Assembly (NCBI GenBank): GCA_963800865.1
Contig: CAWDCL010000004.1
Coordinates: forward strand, 3,038,001-3,102,000
Reading direction: 5' to 3'
Length of the DNA: 64,000 nucleotides
Source of the DNA: JALOKP01 sp963800865
GTDB lineage: Bacteria > Acidobacteriota > Polarisedimenticolia > J045
Under the pieces are notes generated by a model, which made no database searches, was not told the DNA's origin, and worked only from the letters and a program-made list of their open reading frames with translations. Made by a program: the position numbers and the translations under genes. This document shows, piece by piece, positions 16,649 through 26,785 of this stretch. Each line of letters opens with the position of its first letter. Position 1 is the stretch's first letter.

Positions 16649-17659
16649 CTATCGCCCCGTGGCGCGGAAGCCGCGCGGCGAGTCGCCGTGCCAGCGGCGG
16701 AACGCGCGATGGAAGGCGCTGGGGTCGGAGTAGCCGAGCAGATAGGCCACCTCGTAGACCGTGACGTCGCGCTCCTGCAGCAGGCGCCGTGCGACCCCGC
16801 TGCGGAAGGAGTCGAGAACCTCCTTGAAGCTCGTCCCCTCGTCGGCCAGGCGGCGCTGCAGGCTCCGACCGCTCACGCCGAGCCGGGCGGCCACGGTGCC
16901 GATCGACGGGCTGCCGGACGCCATCTCCTGCCAGAGCACGCGCCGCACCCCGTCGCCCATGGAGTCGTCGCGCGACAGCTCCTTCCGCGCCTGCTCGGCC
17001 AGCTGGTCGAGGTACGTGAGCAGGGTCTCGTCGGCGGTGGCGATCGGCAGCTCGAGGTCCGAAGCATGCAGCACGAAGGCGGGCGCCTCCTGCTCGAAGC
17101 GGAGCGGGCAGCGGAAGATCCGGCGGAGCGCGGTGAGGTCGGCCGGAGCCGGGTACGGGAACCGGGCCTCGAGCGGGACGAGTTCGACCCCCGTCGTCAG
17201 CCGAGCGCCCGCGAGCAGCAGCGACAGGCGGAAGTCGACCGGCGGGCGCACGGGAGCGTACAGGAACGCGCGTTGCAGCTGGACCTCGGCCCGGTCCTCG
17301 CGCCGCCGCAGCGCGACGACGAGGTCCTCCGCGACGATCTGGCTGTAGCGGGAGACGCGGTGCAGCCCTTCCCCCAGCGTGCGTGCGAGCCGCATCGTGT
17401 AGGCGACGAGGCCGAGGTCGCGATAGGTTCGGCTCTCCGCCACGAGCAGGCCGACCGCAGGGTCCGGGACGCGCTTCGCGATGACTCCCCAGAGCCGCCG
17501 CAGCTTCGAGATCGGGACCCGGGCGTCCGGGTCGCGCAATTCGTCCGCGCCGAATCCGGCCTCCCTCAGCAGGGCGTCGGGGTCGAGTCCGAAGCGCTTC
17601 GCGCCGTGCGCGATGAAGAGCGGCAGGCGAACGAGCGCCGTCTGGTCGGAATCGTGCAT
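16649..17659 (-). CDS. AraC-family transcription regulator
   Basis: 336 aa. The large N-terminal ligand domain (about 15-200) is of the arabinose-binding type seen in OruR/ArgR-like regulators. The C-terminal double helix-turn-helix (about 235-332) contains SIGTVAARLGVSGRSLQRRL and the second-helix signature AYLLGYSDPSAFHRAFRRW. It is the last gene of a minus-strand run with hdeD-like and DUF456 genes (10-bp gap), so it may regulate them. The effector is unknown. Confidence 0.9.
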   Translation of the reverse strand: MHDSDQTALVRLPLFIAHGAKRFGLDPDALLREAGFGADELRDPDARVPISKLRRLWGVIAKRVPDPAVGLLVAESRTYRDLGLVAYTMRLARTLGEGLHRVSRYSQIVAEDLVVALRRREDRAEVQLQRAFLYAPVRPPVDFRLSLLLAGARLTTGVELVPLEARFPYPAPADLTALRRIFRCPLRFEQEAPAFVLHASDLELPIATADETLLTYLDQLAEQARKELSRDDSMGDGVRRVLWQEMASGSPSIGTVAARLGVSGRSLQRRLADEGTSFKEVLDSFRSGVARRLLQERDVTVYEVAYLLGYSDPSAFHRAFRRWHGDSPRGFRATGR

Positions 17660-17669
17660 CGGAGGTGCC

Positions 17670-18149
17670 TCAGACGAAGTAGGCCAGGACGAGCACTCCG
17701 ACCATCACGGCCGCGAGCGCCAGCTTGCCGACGGTGCCGAGCAGGAATCCGAGCGCGACCCCGAGGCCGGCGCGGGCCGCCCGCTTGAATTCCGGGTCCT
17801 TGAAATACTCCAATGCGAAAGCCCCGAGGGGGGGGCCCAGCAGCACTCCGGGCAGCCCGAAAAACAGCCCGACCAGCAGCCCGAGGCTCGCACCGGCCAG
17901 GCCCCAGGCCGAAGCTCCCAGCTTCTTCGCCCCCAGCAGCGAGGCGGCGAAGTCGACGACCGTCATCAGCAGCGCGAGCACCAGCGCGACGACGATCGTC
18001 GGCCAGCCGATCCGCTGGAACCCCTCGGCCCAGGCGATCGCGACCACGCCCAGGACCAGGAACAGCGCGCCCGGCAGGGCCGGCACCACGAGGCCCGCGA
18101 TGCCGAGCCCCACGAGCGCGATTCCCGCGAGATAGAGCGCAATGGTCAC
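17670..18149 (-). CDS. DUF456 family membrane protein
   Basis: 159-aa, strongly hydrophobic protein with about four or five membrane helices and the glycine/proline-rich segment FFGLPGVLLGPPLGAF typical of DUF456. It starts with GTG, 25 bp downstream of the HdeD-like gene on the same strand. Function of the family is unknown. Confidence 0.85.
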   Translation of the reverse strand: MTIALYLAGIALVGLGIAGLVVPALPGALFLVLGVVAIAWAEGFQRIGWPTIVVALVLALLMTVVDFAASLLGAKKLGASAWGLAGASLGLLVGLFFGLPGVLLGPPLGAFALEYFKDPEFKRAARAGLGVALGFLLGTVGKLALAAVMVGVLVLAYFV

Positions 18150-18174
18150 GGATCGAGGGCGCCGACGGGTCCGG

Positions 18175-18750
18175 TTACGACCTGCCGCCGGCGACCGCCG
18201 ATTTCACGCGGCCGGCGAAGCCCTTGATCCTGAACGCGAAGATGATGTTGAAGATCCCGATCGCCAGCGCGAACAGCCCCAGCGCCATCGTGATGCCGAC
18301 CGCCGAGACCAGCGGGGCGTAGACGCAGTAGATCCCGAAGAGGATCGAGATCGCACCGAGCAGGACCAGCAGCCACTCGCCCTCGATCTCGTCGCGCAGC
18401 TTGAGCGCGGTGTAGATCTCGAACCCGCCGCCGATGATGGCCCAGGCGGCGATGAACATCAGGATCGCCAGGCCGGTGGCGAGCGGAGAGGTGAAGGTCA
18501 GGATGCCGAGCAGGATGCCGAGCAGGCCGCCGATCCCGACCAGCCACTTGTCGTCCCTGGGGGTGTTGCTCGAGAAGGCCGCGAAGAGCCGGAAGACGCC
18601 GTCCACGAGGAACCAGGCGCCGATGTAGAGCAGCAGCGCCCCCATCGTCAGGCCCGGCTTCAGGAGCGCGAAAAGGCCGAACAGGATCGCGAGGATCCCG
18701 CGGACCAGGAAGATCCACCAGGTGCGCGAGAGCTGGTTGAGCAGCGACAT
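18175..18750 (-). CDS. HdeD family (DUF308) membrane protein
   Basis: 191-aa protein with six predicted membrane helices in three repeating pairs, each pair carrying LFGL-, LLGIL- or LFGIY-type turns characteristic of DUF308. E. coli HdeD contributes to acid resistance at high cell density; the role here is unproven. The ATG has a GGAAGGAA ribosome site. It leads the run hdeD-like, DUF456, araC-like. Confidence 0.85.
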   Translation of the reverse strand: MSLLNQLSRTWWIFLVRGILAILFGLFALLKPGLTMGALLLYIGAWFLVDGVFRLFAAFSSNTPRDDKWLVGIGGLLGILLGILTFTSPLATGLAILMFIAAWAIIGGGFEIYTALKLRDEIEGEWLLVLLGAISILFGIYCVYAPLVSAVGITMALGLFALAIGIFNIIFAFRIKGFAGRVKSAVAGGRS

Positions 18751-18914
18751 GAGTTCCTTCCTCCTGGACGTGGACCAGTGGCTCGAATCGCGGCAAGGAG
18801 CCGTTCCCGAGGCTGCCGGCGGGAGGCTATCACGAACTCCGGAGGCGGCGCGGCACGGGCCGCACCGCGCCCTGCCCGATGCGTTTGTCAGTCATCCCGC
18901 GCCGATTCCCCGTC

Positions 18915-19388
18915 TCAGTGGGGCGGGCCGCTCACGGTCGCGCGCTTCGGGTGCACGAGGCGTTCGAAGTCGTCGAAGGCCATCTCGACCAGCTCCGTGT
19001 GGTCGCCGCCGTTGAAGGCGATCCGGTCGTTGTGGAAGACCTTGTCGTCGACGACGACCGGCACGCCGTAGAGGTTCCCGAACGGCGGCATCGCGCCGAC
19101 GTCGCAGTCCCGGAACAGGCCGGCGAACTCGCGCTCGTGCTCCATCACCGCGTCGTGGGCGTGGAGCGCGGTCTTGAGCTTGCCGACGTCGATCCGGTCG
19201 TTGGCCGTGGTGACGACCATCGTGTGCTCGCCGTCGATCCGGACCATCACCGGCTTGACCATCTTCTGCCCGTGCACGTGCGCGCGTTCGGCGACGCGTT
19301 GCGCGGTGTAGGCCGGAGTGTGGACCGTGACGGTGTAGTGCACGTGGTGGTCATCGAGGTATGACTTGAGACGTTGGCACAGCGGCAT
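18915..19388 (-). CDS. ybaK: YbaK/ProX-type aminoacyl-tRNA deacylase
   Basis: 157 aa, the whole length of the YbaK/EbsC domain. It probably hydrolyses mischarged tRNA in trans. Visible features are the N-terminal HVHYTVTVHTPAYTAQ region, the conserved lysine segment KMVKPVM and the GAMPPFGN loop. It is His-rich. A strong AGGAGG site lies 6 nt before the ATG. It stands alone. Confidence 0.85.
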   Translation of the reverse strand: MPLCQRLKSYLDDHHVHYTVTVHTPAYTAQRVAERAHVHGQKMVKPVMVRIDGEHTMVVTTANDRIDVGKLKTALHAHDAVMEHEREFAGLFRDCDVGAMPPFGNLYGVPVVVDDKVFHNDRIAFNGGDHTELVEMAFDDFERLVHPKRATVSGPPH

Positions 19389-19533
19389 CGGGTCCTCCTC
19401 GCTCGCGCGCCGGGGCGGCGCGGGACGCGGCGCACGCCCCGATCCGAGAATGATTATGCGCCTCGATCGGAGCGACGGATCCGGCCTTACCGGGATCCGT
19501 TCGCGGTGCGGTGTAACCGGGGCTGTACGCGGA

Positions 19534-20778
19534 CTACGCCAGCTCGGCCAGCGCGGCAGCGAGGCGCTCGACCTCCTCCGCGGTGTTGTAGTGCAGCAGG
19601 CCGGCGCGCAGGACCCCGTCCGGCTCGAGACCCAACGCTTCGGTCAGCGCGATCGCGTAGAAGTGCCCGCTCCAGGTGAAGATCCCTCGCCCGGCAAGAA
19701 AGCGTGCCATCTCGGCCGGCGACCGGAGAGTGTGGGTGACGGCGAAGGTCGGGGTGCGATCGGCGACGCGTGCCGGGTCGGCGACTCCGTGAAGCGTGAG
19801 GCCCGGGATCGCGGCGAGACGCTCGAGGGCCTGCCGGGACAGCTCCCGCTCGCAGGCCTGGATTCCCGCGAAAGCCGCGGCGATCGCCGCGCGGCGCCCC
19901 GCCGCGGCCGGGTCGAGCGTGCGGCCGAGGTCGGCGAGGTACTCGATCGCGGCCAGCGTTCCCGCGATCCCCTCGTGGTTCAGCGTGCCGGTCTCCCAGC
20001 GGTGCGGCAGCGTTTCGGCGGCCGGACGAACCTTGTAAGCCGGGAGCGTCTCGAGCAGCGTGCGGCGGCCCCACAGCAGGCCGACATGCGGCCCGAAGAA
20101 CTTGTAAGCCGAGCAGGCGAGAAAGTCACAGTCCCACGCCGCGACGTCGACCAGCGCGTGCGGGGCGTAGTGGACCGCGTCGAGGAAGACCAGCGCGCCC
20201 CGGGCGTGGGCCAGCTCGACGATCCGGCGGACGGGCTGGATCGTGCCGACGGCGTTGGAGGCGCAGCCGACCGCGACGAGACGCGTGCGGCGCGACAGCT
20301 TCCGGGCCAGGTCCTCGAGATCGAGCGTGCAATCCTCGCGCCGGATTTCGACGTGGTGCACGACCACGCCGGCGTCGCGCGCGGCCAGCAGCCAGGGCGC
20401 GACGTTGGCGTCGTGGTCGGCGCGCGTGACCAGCAGTTCGTCGCCGGGGTTCCAGCTCCGGGCGAGCGCGCGGGCCAGCCCCATCGTCAGCGTCGTCATG
20501 TTCGCGCCGAAGACGATCTCGCCCGGATCGGTCGCGCCCAGCAGGTCGGCGGCGGCCGCGTGGGCCTCGTCGAGCATCGCGTCGGTCTCGACGCTGGTCA
20601 CGAAGGAGCCCCCGGAGTTGGCGTTGCGGTCCGCCAGGGTGCCCGCGACGGCGTCGATCACCCGCTGCGGGACCTGGCTCCCCCCCGGCCCATCGAGGAA
20701 GACCGCGGGAAACTCCCCCACCCGGCGCGCCAGGGCCGGGAACTGGGCTCGGATGCGGTCGATCGGAAACGGCTCCAT
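19534..20778 (-). CDS. Cysteine-desulfurase-like aminotransferase class V
   Basis: 414-aa PLP enzyme of fold type I. The N-terminal FLDGPGGSQVPQRV, the substrate-region segment NANSGGSFVTS, the cofactor Asp in LVFLDAVHYAPH and the Schiff-base lysine in CSAYKFFGPHVG fit the cysteine-desulfurase-like subgroup related to SufS. No catalytic-Cys loop of the NifS/IscS type (SSGSACTSG) is seen, and the activity is uncertain. ATG 20778 is chosen as the family start, although the frame is open to 20880. It is divergent from the amidohydrolase operon. Confidence 0.82.
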   Translation of the reverse strand: MEPFPIDRIRAQFPALARRVGEFPAVFLDGPGGSQVPQRVIDAVAGTLADRNANSGGSFVTSVETDAMLDEAHAAAADLLGATDPGEIVFGANMTTLTMGLARALARSWNPGDELLVTRADHDANVAPWLLAARDAGVVVHHVEIRREDCTLDLEDLARKLSRRTRLVAVGCASNAVGTIQPVRRIVELAHARGALVFLDAVHYAPHALVDVAAWDCDFLACSAYKFFGPHVGLLWGRRTLLETLPAYKVRPAAETLPHRWETGTLNHEGIAGTLAAIEYLADLGRTLDPAAAGRRAAIAAAFAGIQACERELSRQALERLAAIPGLTLHGVADPARVADRTPTFAVTHTLRSPAEMARFLAGRGIFTWSGHFYAIALTEALGLEPDGVLRAGLLHYNTAEEVERLAAALAELA

Positions 20779-20855
20779 GGCGGCCCACCTTTCGGCCGGC
20801 GAGTATAGGCGCGTCGCCCGATCCCCCTGATAATCACCGGCCCGCGAGGAACCCC

Positions 20856-22253
20856 GTGACCCAGCCGATGCCCGCCGCACGAACCGCGCTCGTCCTCCTC
20901 GGTTCCCTCGTCCTGGTCCTGCCCGGCAGCGGCGCGCCGGGGTTCGGCGTTCCGGCCGACGGCAGCCCGGACGAGCGGACGGCTCCGGGCGCGGCCGGGG
21001 CGCCGGCGCTGGTCCTCGTCGGCGCGCAGATCCTGCCGGTCGCGGGACCGCCGATCGACGACGGCGTGCTGGTCGTCTCCGGCGGGAAGGTCGCGGCGGT
21101 CGGAGCCCGCGGGTCGGTGTCGATCCCCGCCGGCGCGGAGGTGCGCGACCTCTCCGGACGCGTCGTGATCCCGGGCCTCGTCGACACCCACAGCCACATC
21201 GGCGGCGTCGGCGGGGCGGACGGGAGCGGGCCGATCCAGCCCGAGGTCCGGATCTACGACTCGCTGAACCCGTTCGATTCCGGTTTCCGGCGCGCGGTCG
21301 CGGGCGGCCTGACGACGATGAACGTGATGCCGGGCTCGGGTCACCTGCTCTCCGGGCAGACGGTCTACCTGAAGCCGCGCGGCGGCGAGACGATCGACGC
21401 GTTCTTCATCCTGACGGCCGACGGCCGCCCTGCCGGCGGCATGAAGATGGCCAACGGCACCAACTCGATGCGCGACACCCCGTTCCCCGGCACCCGCGGC
21501 AAGTCGGCGGCGCTCGTCCGCGAGATGTTCGTGAAGGCGCAGGCCTACCGCGAGAAGAGCCGGGACAAGGACCCGGCGAAGCGCCCGGCGCGCGATCTCG
21601 GGATGGAGGCGGTGGTCGAGGTGCTCGACGGCACGCGCATCGTTCAGTACCACTCCCACCGCGCCGACGACATGATGACCGTCCTCCGGCTCGCGCACGA
21701 GTTCGGCTTCAGGCCGGTCCTGCACCACGCCAGCGAGGCCTGGAAGATCGCCGACGAGATCGCGGCCGCGGGGGTCCCGGTGTCGGCGATCCTCGTCGAC
21801 AGCCCGGGGGGCAAGCTCGAGACGCGCGACCTCTCCTTCGAGACGCCCGGGGTCCTGGAGCGGGCCGGCGTCACGGTGGCGCTCCACACCGACGACTGGA
21901 TCACGGACAGCCGGTTCTTCCTGCGGATGGGGGCGATCGCGGTGCGCGGCGGCATGTCGCGCGAGGGAGCGCTGCGCGCGCTGACCTTGTCCGGCGCGGA
22001 GATCCTGGGCCTCGCGGCACGCGTCGGCTCGCTCGCACCCGGGAAGGACGCCGACTTCGTCGTGCTCGACGGCGACCCGTTCGGCGTCCACAGCCACGTG
22101 GAGGAGACATGGATCGAGGGGCGGAAGGTCTTCGACCGCAGCCTCCCGGCCGACCGCCTCTACGCGACCGGCGGCTTCGGCGCCGGCAGCGAGCGCAAGC
22201 CGTACCTGTGCTGCGCGGACGAAGCGGCGCTGGCCGCGGGAGGCGCACAGTGA
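20856..22253 (+). CDS. Secreted amidohydrolase with intact metal site
   Basis: 465 aa with a signal peptide (about 8-28). The amidohydrolase core keeps the first metal pair in DTHSHIGG, later histidines in QYHSHRADD and LHHASEAW, and the aspartate in ALHTDDW. It resembles imidazolonepropionase-like or peptidase-like members of the superfamily; the substrate is unknown. GTG start after GAGGA, or an ATG 12 bp later. The next gene starts inside this stop (GTGA), making a coupled pair with a metal-free homologue. Confidence 0.85.
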   Translation: MTQPMPAARTALVLLGSLVLVLPGSGAPGFGVPADGSPDERTAPGAAGAPALVLVGAQILPVAGPPIDDGVLVVSGGKVAAVGARGSVSIPAGAEVRDLSGRVVIPGLVDTHSHIGGVGGADGSGPIQPEVRIYDSLNPFDSGFRRAVAGGLTTMNVMPGSGHLLSGQTVYLKPRGGETIDAFFILTADGRPAGGMKMANGTNSMRDTPFPGTRGKSAALVREMFVKAQAYREKSRDKDPAKRPARDLGMEAVVEVLDGTRIVQYHSHRADDMMTVLRLAHEFGFRPVLHHASEAWKIADEIAAAGVPVSAILVDSPGGKLETRDLSFETPGVLERAGVTVALHTDDWITDSRFFLRMGAIAVRGGMSREGALRALTLSGAEILGLAARVGSLAPGKDADFVVLDGDPFGVHSHVEETWIEGRKVFDRSLPADRLYATGGFGAGSERKPYLCCADEAALAAGGAQ

Positions 22254-23506
22254 GCGGCTTCGGGCGTTTCTGCCGGACGCTCGCGATCGCGCCAGCCGTG
22301 CCGCTGGCCGTCGCGGCCGCGCTGCTGGCATCCCCGGCGAGCTCCCCCGCCGTCGCGCAGGTCGCGGTGCGCGGGCGGCTGGTCCACACGATGGCGGGCC
22401 CGGCGATCCCGGACGGCGTCGTGATCGTTGCCGAAGGCAGGATCGTCGCGGTCGGTCCGGCGGCGACGACGCCGGTCCCCGCGGGCTACCGCGTGATCGA
22501 GGCGGCCGTCGTCACGCCCGGCCTGATCGACGCGCGCTCGGTCGTCGGGCTGTCGGGGCTGCTCAACCAGAAGCAGGACCAGGACCAGCTCGAGCACTCG
22601 GCTCCGCTGCAGCCGGAGCTGCGGGCGATCGACGCCTACAACCCGCTCGATCCGCTGGTGGCGTGGGTGCGCGGGTTCGGCGTCACGACGCTGCACACCG
22701 GGCACGCGCCGGGCGAGACGGTCTCGGGCCAGACGATGATCGTCAAGACCGCGGGACGCACCGCCGACGCCGCGCTGGTGCGCGAGCCGGCCGCGGTCGC
22801 GGTCTCGCTCGGGCCGATCGCGACCAGGAACGAGGGGAAATCGCCCGGCACGCGCGGCAAGCAGGCCGCGCTGCTGCGGGCCGAGCTGGTCCGGGCGCAG
22901 GAGTACCGCAGCAAGCTCCGGGGCGCCGCGGCCGACCGGAAGCCGGAGCGCGACCTGCGGCTCGAGGCGCTGGTCCGCGTCCTGGACGGCGAGCTGCCGC
23001 TCCTGGTCTACGCGCAGCGCGCACAGGACATCGCCACCGCGCTGCGGATTGCGGAGGAATTCGGGATCCGCGTCTGGCTCGAGGGGGCCGCGGAAGGCTA
23101 CCTGCTGCTTCCCGAGATCAAGGCTGCGGGCGTGCCCGTGATCGTCCACCCGCCGATGGCGCGCGACTACGGCGAGCTGGAGAACGCCAGCTTCGAGACC
23201 GCGGCCGCGCTGCGGCGCGCCGGGATCCCGGTGGCGTTCCAGAGCGGCTACGAGAGCTACGTGCCGAAGACGCGCGTGGTGCTGTTCGAGGCCTCGGCGG
23301 CGGTGGCGAACGGCCTCCCGGACGAGGAGGCGCTGGCGATGCTGACGATCGGCGCCGCGCGGATCCTCGGGATCGCGGACCGGGTCGGCTCGCTCGAGCC
23401 GGGCAAGGACGCGGACCTCGCCCTGTACGACGGCGACCCGCTGGAATACACCTCCCACTGCCTGGGGGCCGTGGTCGGCGGCGAACCGTTCCTCGAGGGG
23501 CGATAG
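22250..23506 (+). CDS. Amidohydrolase-like protein lacking metal ligands
   Basis: 418 aa with signal peptide, colinear with the preceding enzyme (shared SGQTM, PGTRGKQAA, SLEPGKDADL). The HxH pair is replaced by DARSVVGL, the later histidines by VYAQRAQD and WLEGAAEGY, and the aspartate segment by FQSGYESY. All ligands I can align are gone, so it is probably a non-catalytic partner subunit (inference). The reading frame is intact and long, against simple decay. It is coupled to the genes on both sides. Confidence 0.85.
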   Translation: MSGFGRFCRTLAIAPAVPLAVAAALLASPASSPAVAQVAVRGRLVHTMAGPAIPDGVVIVAEGRIVAVGPAATTPVPAGYRVIEAAVVTPGLIDARSVVGLSGLLNQKQDQDQLEHSAPLQPELRAIDAYNPLDPLVAWVRGFGVTTLHTGHAPGETVSGQTMIVKTAGRTADAALVREPAAVAVSLGPIATRNEGKSPGTRGKQAALLRAELVRAQEYRSKLRGAAADRKPERDLRLEALVRVLDGELPLLVYAQRAQDIATALRIAEEFGIRVWLEGAAEGYLLLPEIKAAGVPVIVHPPMARDYGELENASFETAAALRRAGIPVAFQSGYESYVPKTRVVLFEASAAVANGLPDEEALAMLTIGAARILGIADRVGSLEPGKDADLALYDGDPLEYTSHCLGAVVGGEPFLEGR

Positions 23507-23514
23507 CGGAGACG

Positions 23515-25159
23515 ATGCGCGCGCTCGCGCTGCTGCTCGCGCTCGGCGCGGCCACCGGCTTCGCGGCCGCCGAGGAGCCCGCTCCACCCGCTCCGGAAAC
23601 GATCCCGGCCGCGGACAGCGTGCAGCTGCCGGCGAACCCGGTCGACGTCGCGGTGGGCGACGTCGACGGCGACGGCCGCGCGGAGATCGTGCTGCTCCTG
23701 CTCTACCCGGCCTGGGGCTCGGCCGCGGAAGTTCGCGATACGAAGGAAGGCCAGGAGGTCGATGTCGTCGCCGCGCTGCAGGACCGGCGCGAGCTGCGAG
23801 CGTACGGGATCGAGGGGGGAACGCGGTTGCGGCTCGCGGCGCCGCCCCTGCCGCTCGACGGGAGCATCTTCGCGATCGATGCGCTGCCGCGCGGCGGACC
23901 GGTCGTGGCGATGACCGCGACCGGGCCGGCGCGGATCGTGGTCCAGCCCGCGGTCGCCGGATCGCCCGGTGAGTCGCCGACCGGAACCGCGGCGCGGCTG
24001 GCCCTCGTCCCGGTGGCCGAGGTACGGCCGGTGTTCGCCGGCGTCGAGCGCTTCTTCTCCTTCGCCCCGCTGCTCACCGATCTCGACGGGGACGGGCAGC
24101 CGGAATCGCTGGTGCCGACCGACCGCGGCCTCGTCGCCGTGCGCATCGCGAGCGGCGAGCGGATCGAGCTGGGGGCCCCGCTCGCCGAGTACGTGTCGGG
24201 GGCACAGGGCCGGATGCGCACGACCCTGCCCCGGGTCCTCGACGTCGACCGCGACGGGACGGCCGACCTGCTGGACGTGGACGATCGGACGGAGCGGGTG
24301 GCCCTGCGCCGCGGACTCGGCGGCGGGCGGTTCGCGGACGCGACGAGCTGGAGCCTGGGCGGGCTGCTCGCGGATCGCCCGCTGAAGGCCGGGAAGTTGC
24401 GCTCGCCGTGGCTGCTCGACGTGCTGGACGTCGACGCCGACGGGACGCTGGAAGCGGCGATCGCGGTGCGCGAGGGGGACGAGGACGACGAACCGAGCCT
24501 GCGCGCGCTCAAGGGCGGCCCGCACGCGGTGACCTTCCACGCGCTCGCTGCCCGGCCGGCCCGCGGCGGCGCAGCCGGAGTCGACGCTCCGCGCGAGCTT
24601 CACCGCGCCGCTGCCGGTGCCGCGCGAGGACTTGTTCTCCCCCTTCGTCGACGTCGACGGCAACGGGTCGAAGGAGCTTCTCGCCTTCGACCTGTCCCTC
24701 GGGTACTTCGGGGTGGCCAGGGCCGTCGTCACCGGGGCCGCGAAGGTCGGCGTCGCGCCACGCGGTTTCCGGCAGACGGCCGACGGCTGGACCGAGATCC
24801 GGGACCTCGCCCCGGCCTTCGACGTCCGGCTCAACCTGCGGCAGGGGGAGCTGCGCGGCTTCGCGCTCCTGCCGGGCGACGTCACCGGGGACCGGATCGA
24901 CGACATGGTCGTGCTCGACGGGGACGAGGTCCTCGTCCACGCGGGACGCCGGAACGGGACGATCGAGCCGCGCGCCCGGACGCGCAGCAGGCTGCCGCGC
25001 GCCCAGTCGGGCAGCACATTCCTGCCCCTCTTCGTCGACCTCGACGGCGACGCGGTGCTGGAACTGATCGCGGTGGAGCAGCTCGAGGAGCGCGAAGGAG
25101 AGCCGGCCCGGCCGACGCAGCTCTCGCTCCACCGCTTCACCGCGACGGGTGCGCCGTGA
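23515..25159 (+). CDS. Secreted FG-GAP/VCBS-like repeat protein, one apparent frameshift
   Basis: About 547 aa when restored, with a signal peptide (1-18). It has repeated Asp-rich calcium-binding-like loops: DVDGDGRAEI, DLDGDGQPES, DVDRDGTADL, DVDADGTLEA, DVDGNGSKEL, DLDGDAVLEL. These are the hallmarks of integrin-like FG-GAP propeller blades. One extra base between about 24545 and 24600 breaks the frame; repeats continue on the far side. It follows the amidohydrolase pair by 8 bp and overlaps the next gene by 4 bp. Probably periplasmic or surface-exposed; partner unknown. Confidence 0.75.
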
Positions 25160-26631
25160 GGTCCGTCGCGGCCACGGCCTGGCGGCGCGCGGCGGGGACC
25201 GGCCGGGTCGCCGCCGGCGTGGCCGCGTTCGCGGCGCTGGCGTTGGGCGAACCCGTGCTGGCCGCCCGGACGACGGCCCCGAAGGCACCGGCCCCGATCG
25301 TCCTCGAGCGGCCGTCGCCGGTGCAGGCGCTCGAGGCTGCGCCCTCGGGCCCGGCGTGGGAGGGCTGCGCCTTCGTGCTGGAAGGTCCGCCCGAGCGCGG
25401 CGCCGAGCGGGCCCTGCTGGCGGTCTGCCGCGCTCCGTCGCCGGCCGACGCACCCGAGGTGCGACCGCTGGTGGCCGGGCTCGCGGGCGCGGGAGCGCTC
25501 GCGGCGGACGCGCTGGGCGACGGCCGGGTCCGCGTGCTGGTCGGCGTGACCGGAGGGGTGCGCACCTTCCTGCTCGGCCCGCCCGGTGAACCGCCGGTCG
25601 AGGCGCGCGCCCTTCTCGACGGGAAGCTGGATCCCTCGTCCCTCGCCGATCGCCCGGATCTCGACGGCGACGGCACGCGAGACCTGCTGCAGACGACCTG
25701 GGACGGCCTCGCCGCGTGGCGCTGGGCGGGCGACGGGTTCGAAGCGCTGGCCGCGGCCGCGCTGCCCCGCCGCGCCGCGGCGGCCGGCGGCAACGTGACG
25801 GTCTGGAGCCCGAGCGTGATTGCCGGCGAGGAGGCTGCGTCCCCGCGCTGGACCCACCCCGCGAGCTGGACCGGCGACCGGCTGCGCGTCGAGCGGATCG
25901 CGATCGGCGCGCAGGGTGCGGGGCCGGCCTGCTCGGCGTGGATCGCGCCCGGGTCGCGCGTGCAGGCCGTGGCGGCGGCGGTCACCCGTGGCGACCGCCC
26001 GCGACTGGTCGCGCTGGTCGAGCCGACCGAACGGATCGCCCTGCTCGGTGAGCGCCGCCTCCTCGTCGCGCCGCTGGTCTGCCGCGCCAGCGGGCGCGGC
26101 GAGCCGCCCACGATGCTGCTCGACACGCCGCTCGCGAACTACTTCGCGGGGGCGACGCTGCTGGTGCGCGACGAGACCGGCGACGGCGTCGACGACCTGG
26201 TCGCGATCGGGATCAGCGGGCGTCTCAAGCCCGACCTCGAGGCCCTGGTGTGGGCCGGGGACGCGGCCGGCGGCTTCGCCCGCCAGCCGCTGCGCTGGTC
26301 GCGCAAGTCCGAGACGATGTCCGGGAGCTGGTCTTTCGCCTGGGATGTCGACGGCGACGGGCGGATGGACCTGGTCCGGCGCGAGGAGCAGCGGGTCTGG
26401 GTCGCGCGCGGCGTGGCCCCCGAGCGGGGCCGGATGCCGCTCGAGCGGACGCCGTCGTTCACGGCCGCACTGCCCGGGGAGTACGTCGTGTCCGGGCCCT
26501 GGGGGCGAGTTCCGCCGCGCGCGGCGGCATTGGGCGAGACGGGCTGGCTGCTCTTCGCCGCGCAGCGGGCCGGGAAGGACGGCGGCGCGCCGGGCCACGC
26601 GCTGATCGTGGTCCCGGTGCCGGCCCGCTGA
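25156..26631 (+). CDS. Second secreted FG-GAP-like protein
   Basis: 491 aa starting with GTG inside the preceding stop. A signal-like segment lies at about 15-38. It has the same Asp-loop repeats as its neighbour but fewer (DLDGDGTRDL, DETGDGVDDL, DVDGDGRMDL). Cysteines CAF, CRA, CSA and CRA may form disulphides outside the cytoplasm. It is the last gene of a four-gene coupled run of two amidohydrolases and two repeat proteins, implying one extracytoplasmic assembly. No enzymatic motif was found. Confidence 0.75.
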   Translation: MRSVAATAWRRAAGTGRVAAGVAAFAALALGEPVLAARTTAPKAPAPIVLERPSPVQALEAAPSGPAWEGCAFVLEGPPERGAERALLAVCRAPSPADAPEVRPLVAGLAGAGALAADALGDGRVRVLVGVTGGVRTFLLGPPGEPPVEARALLDGKLDPSSLADRPDLDGDGTRDLLQTTWDGLAAWRWAGDGFEALAAAALPRRAAAAGGNVTVWSPSVIAGEEAASPRWTHPASWTGDRLRVERIAIGAQGAGPACSAWIAPGSRVQAVAAAVTRGDRPRLVALVEPTERIALLGERRLLVAPLVCRASGRGEPPTMLLDTPLANYFAGATLLVRDETGDGVDDLVAIGISGRLKPDLEALVWAGDAAGGFARQPLRWSRKSETMSGSWSFAWDVDGDGRMDLVRREEQRVWVARGVAPERGRMPLERTPSFTAALPGEYVVSGPWGRVPPRAAALGETGWLLFAAQRAGKDGGAPGHALIVVPVPAR

Positions 26632-26785
26632 CCGCGCAGCACGAGCCGTCGGCCGGTCGTTCGTTCGCGGAGCCCGGCGCCACCTCCGCCTCCTCCCCAG
26701 GATTAGCATGAAGCTCCCGCTTGACTTCGCCGGGACCCGCGAAGGTCGGTGGAGCTGCCGGGGAGTGCCCCGCGAGGAGCCGAGG

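Noticed and set aside
22250..23506. Calling the second amidohydrolase a pseudogene
   Set aside because: The frame is intact over 418 codons with signal peptide and coupled start; loss of ligands is selective, so a non-catalytic subunit is more likely.
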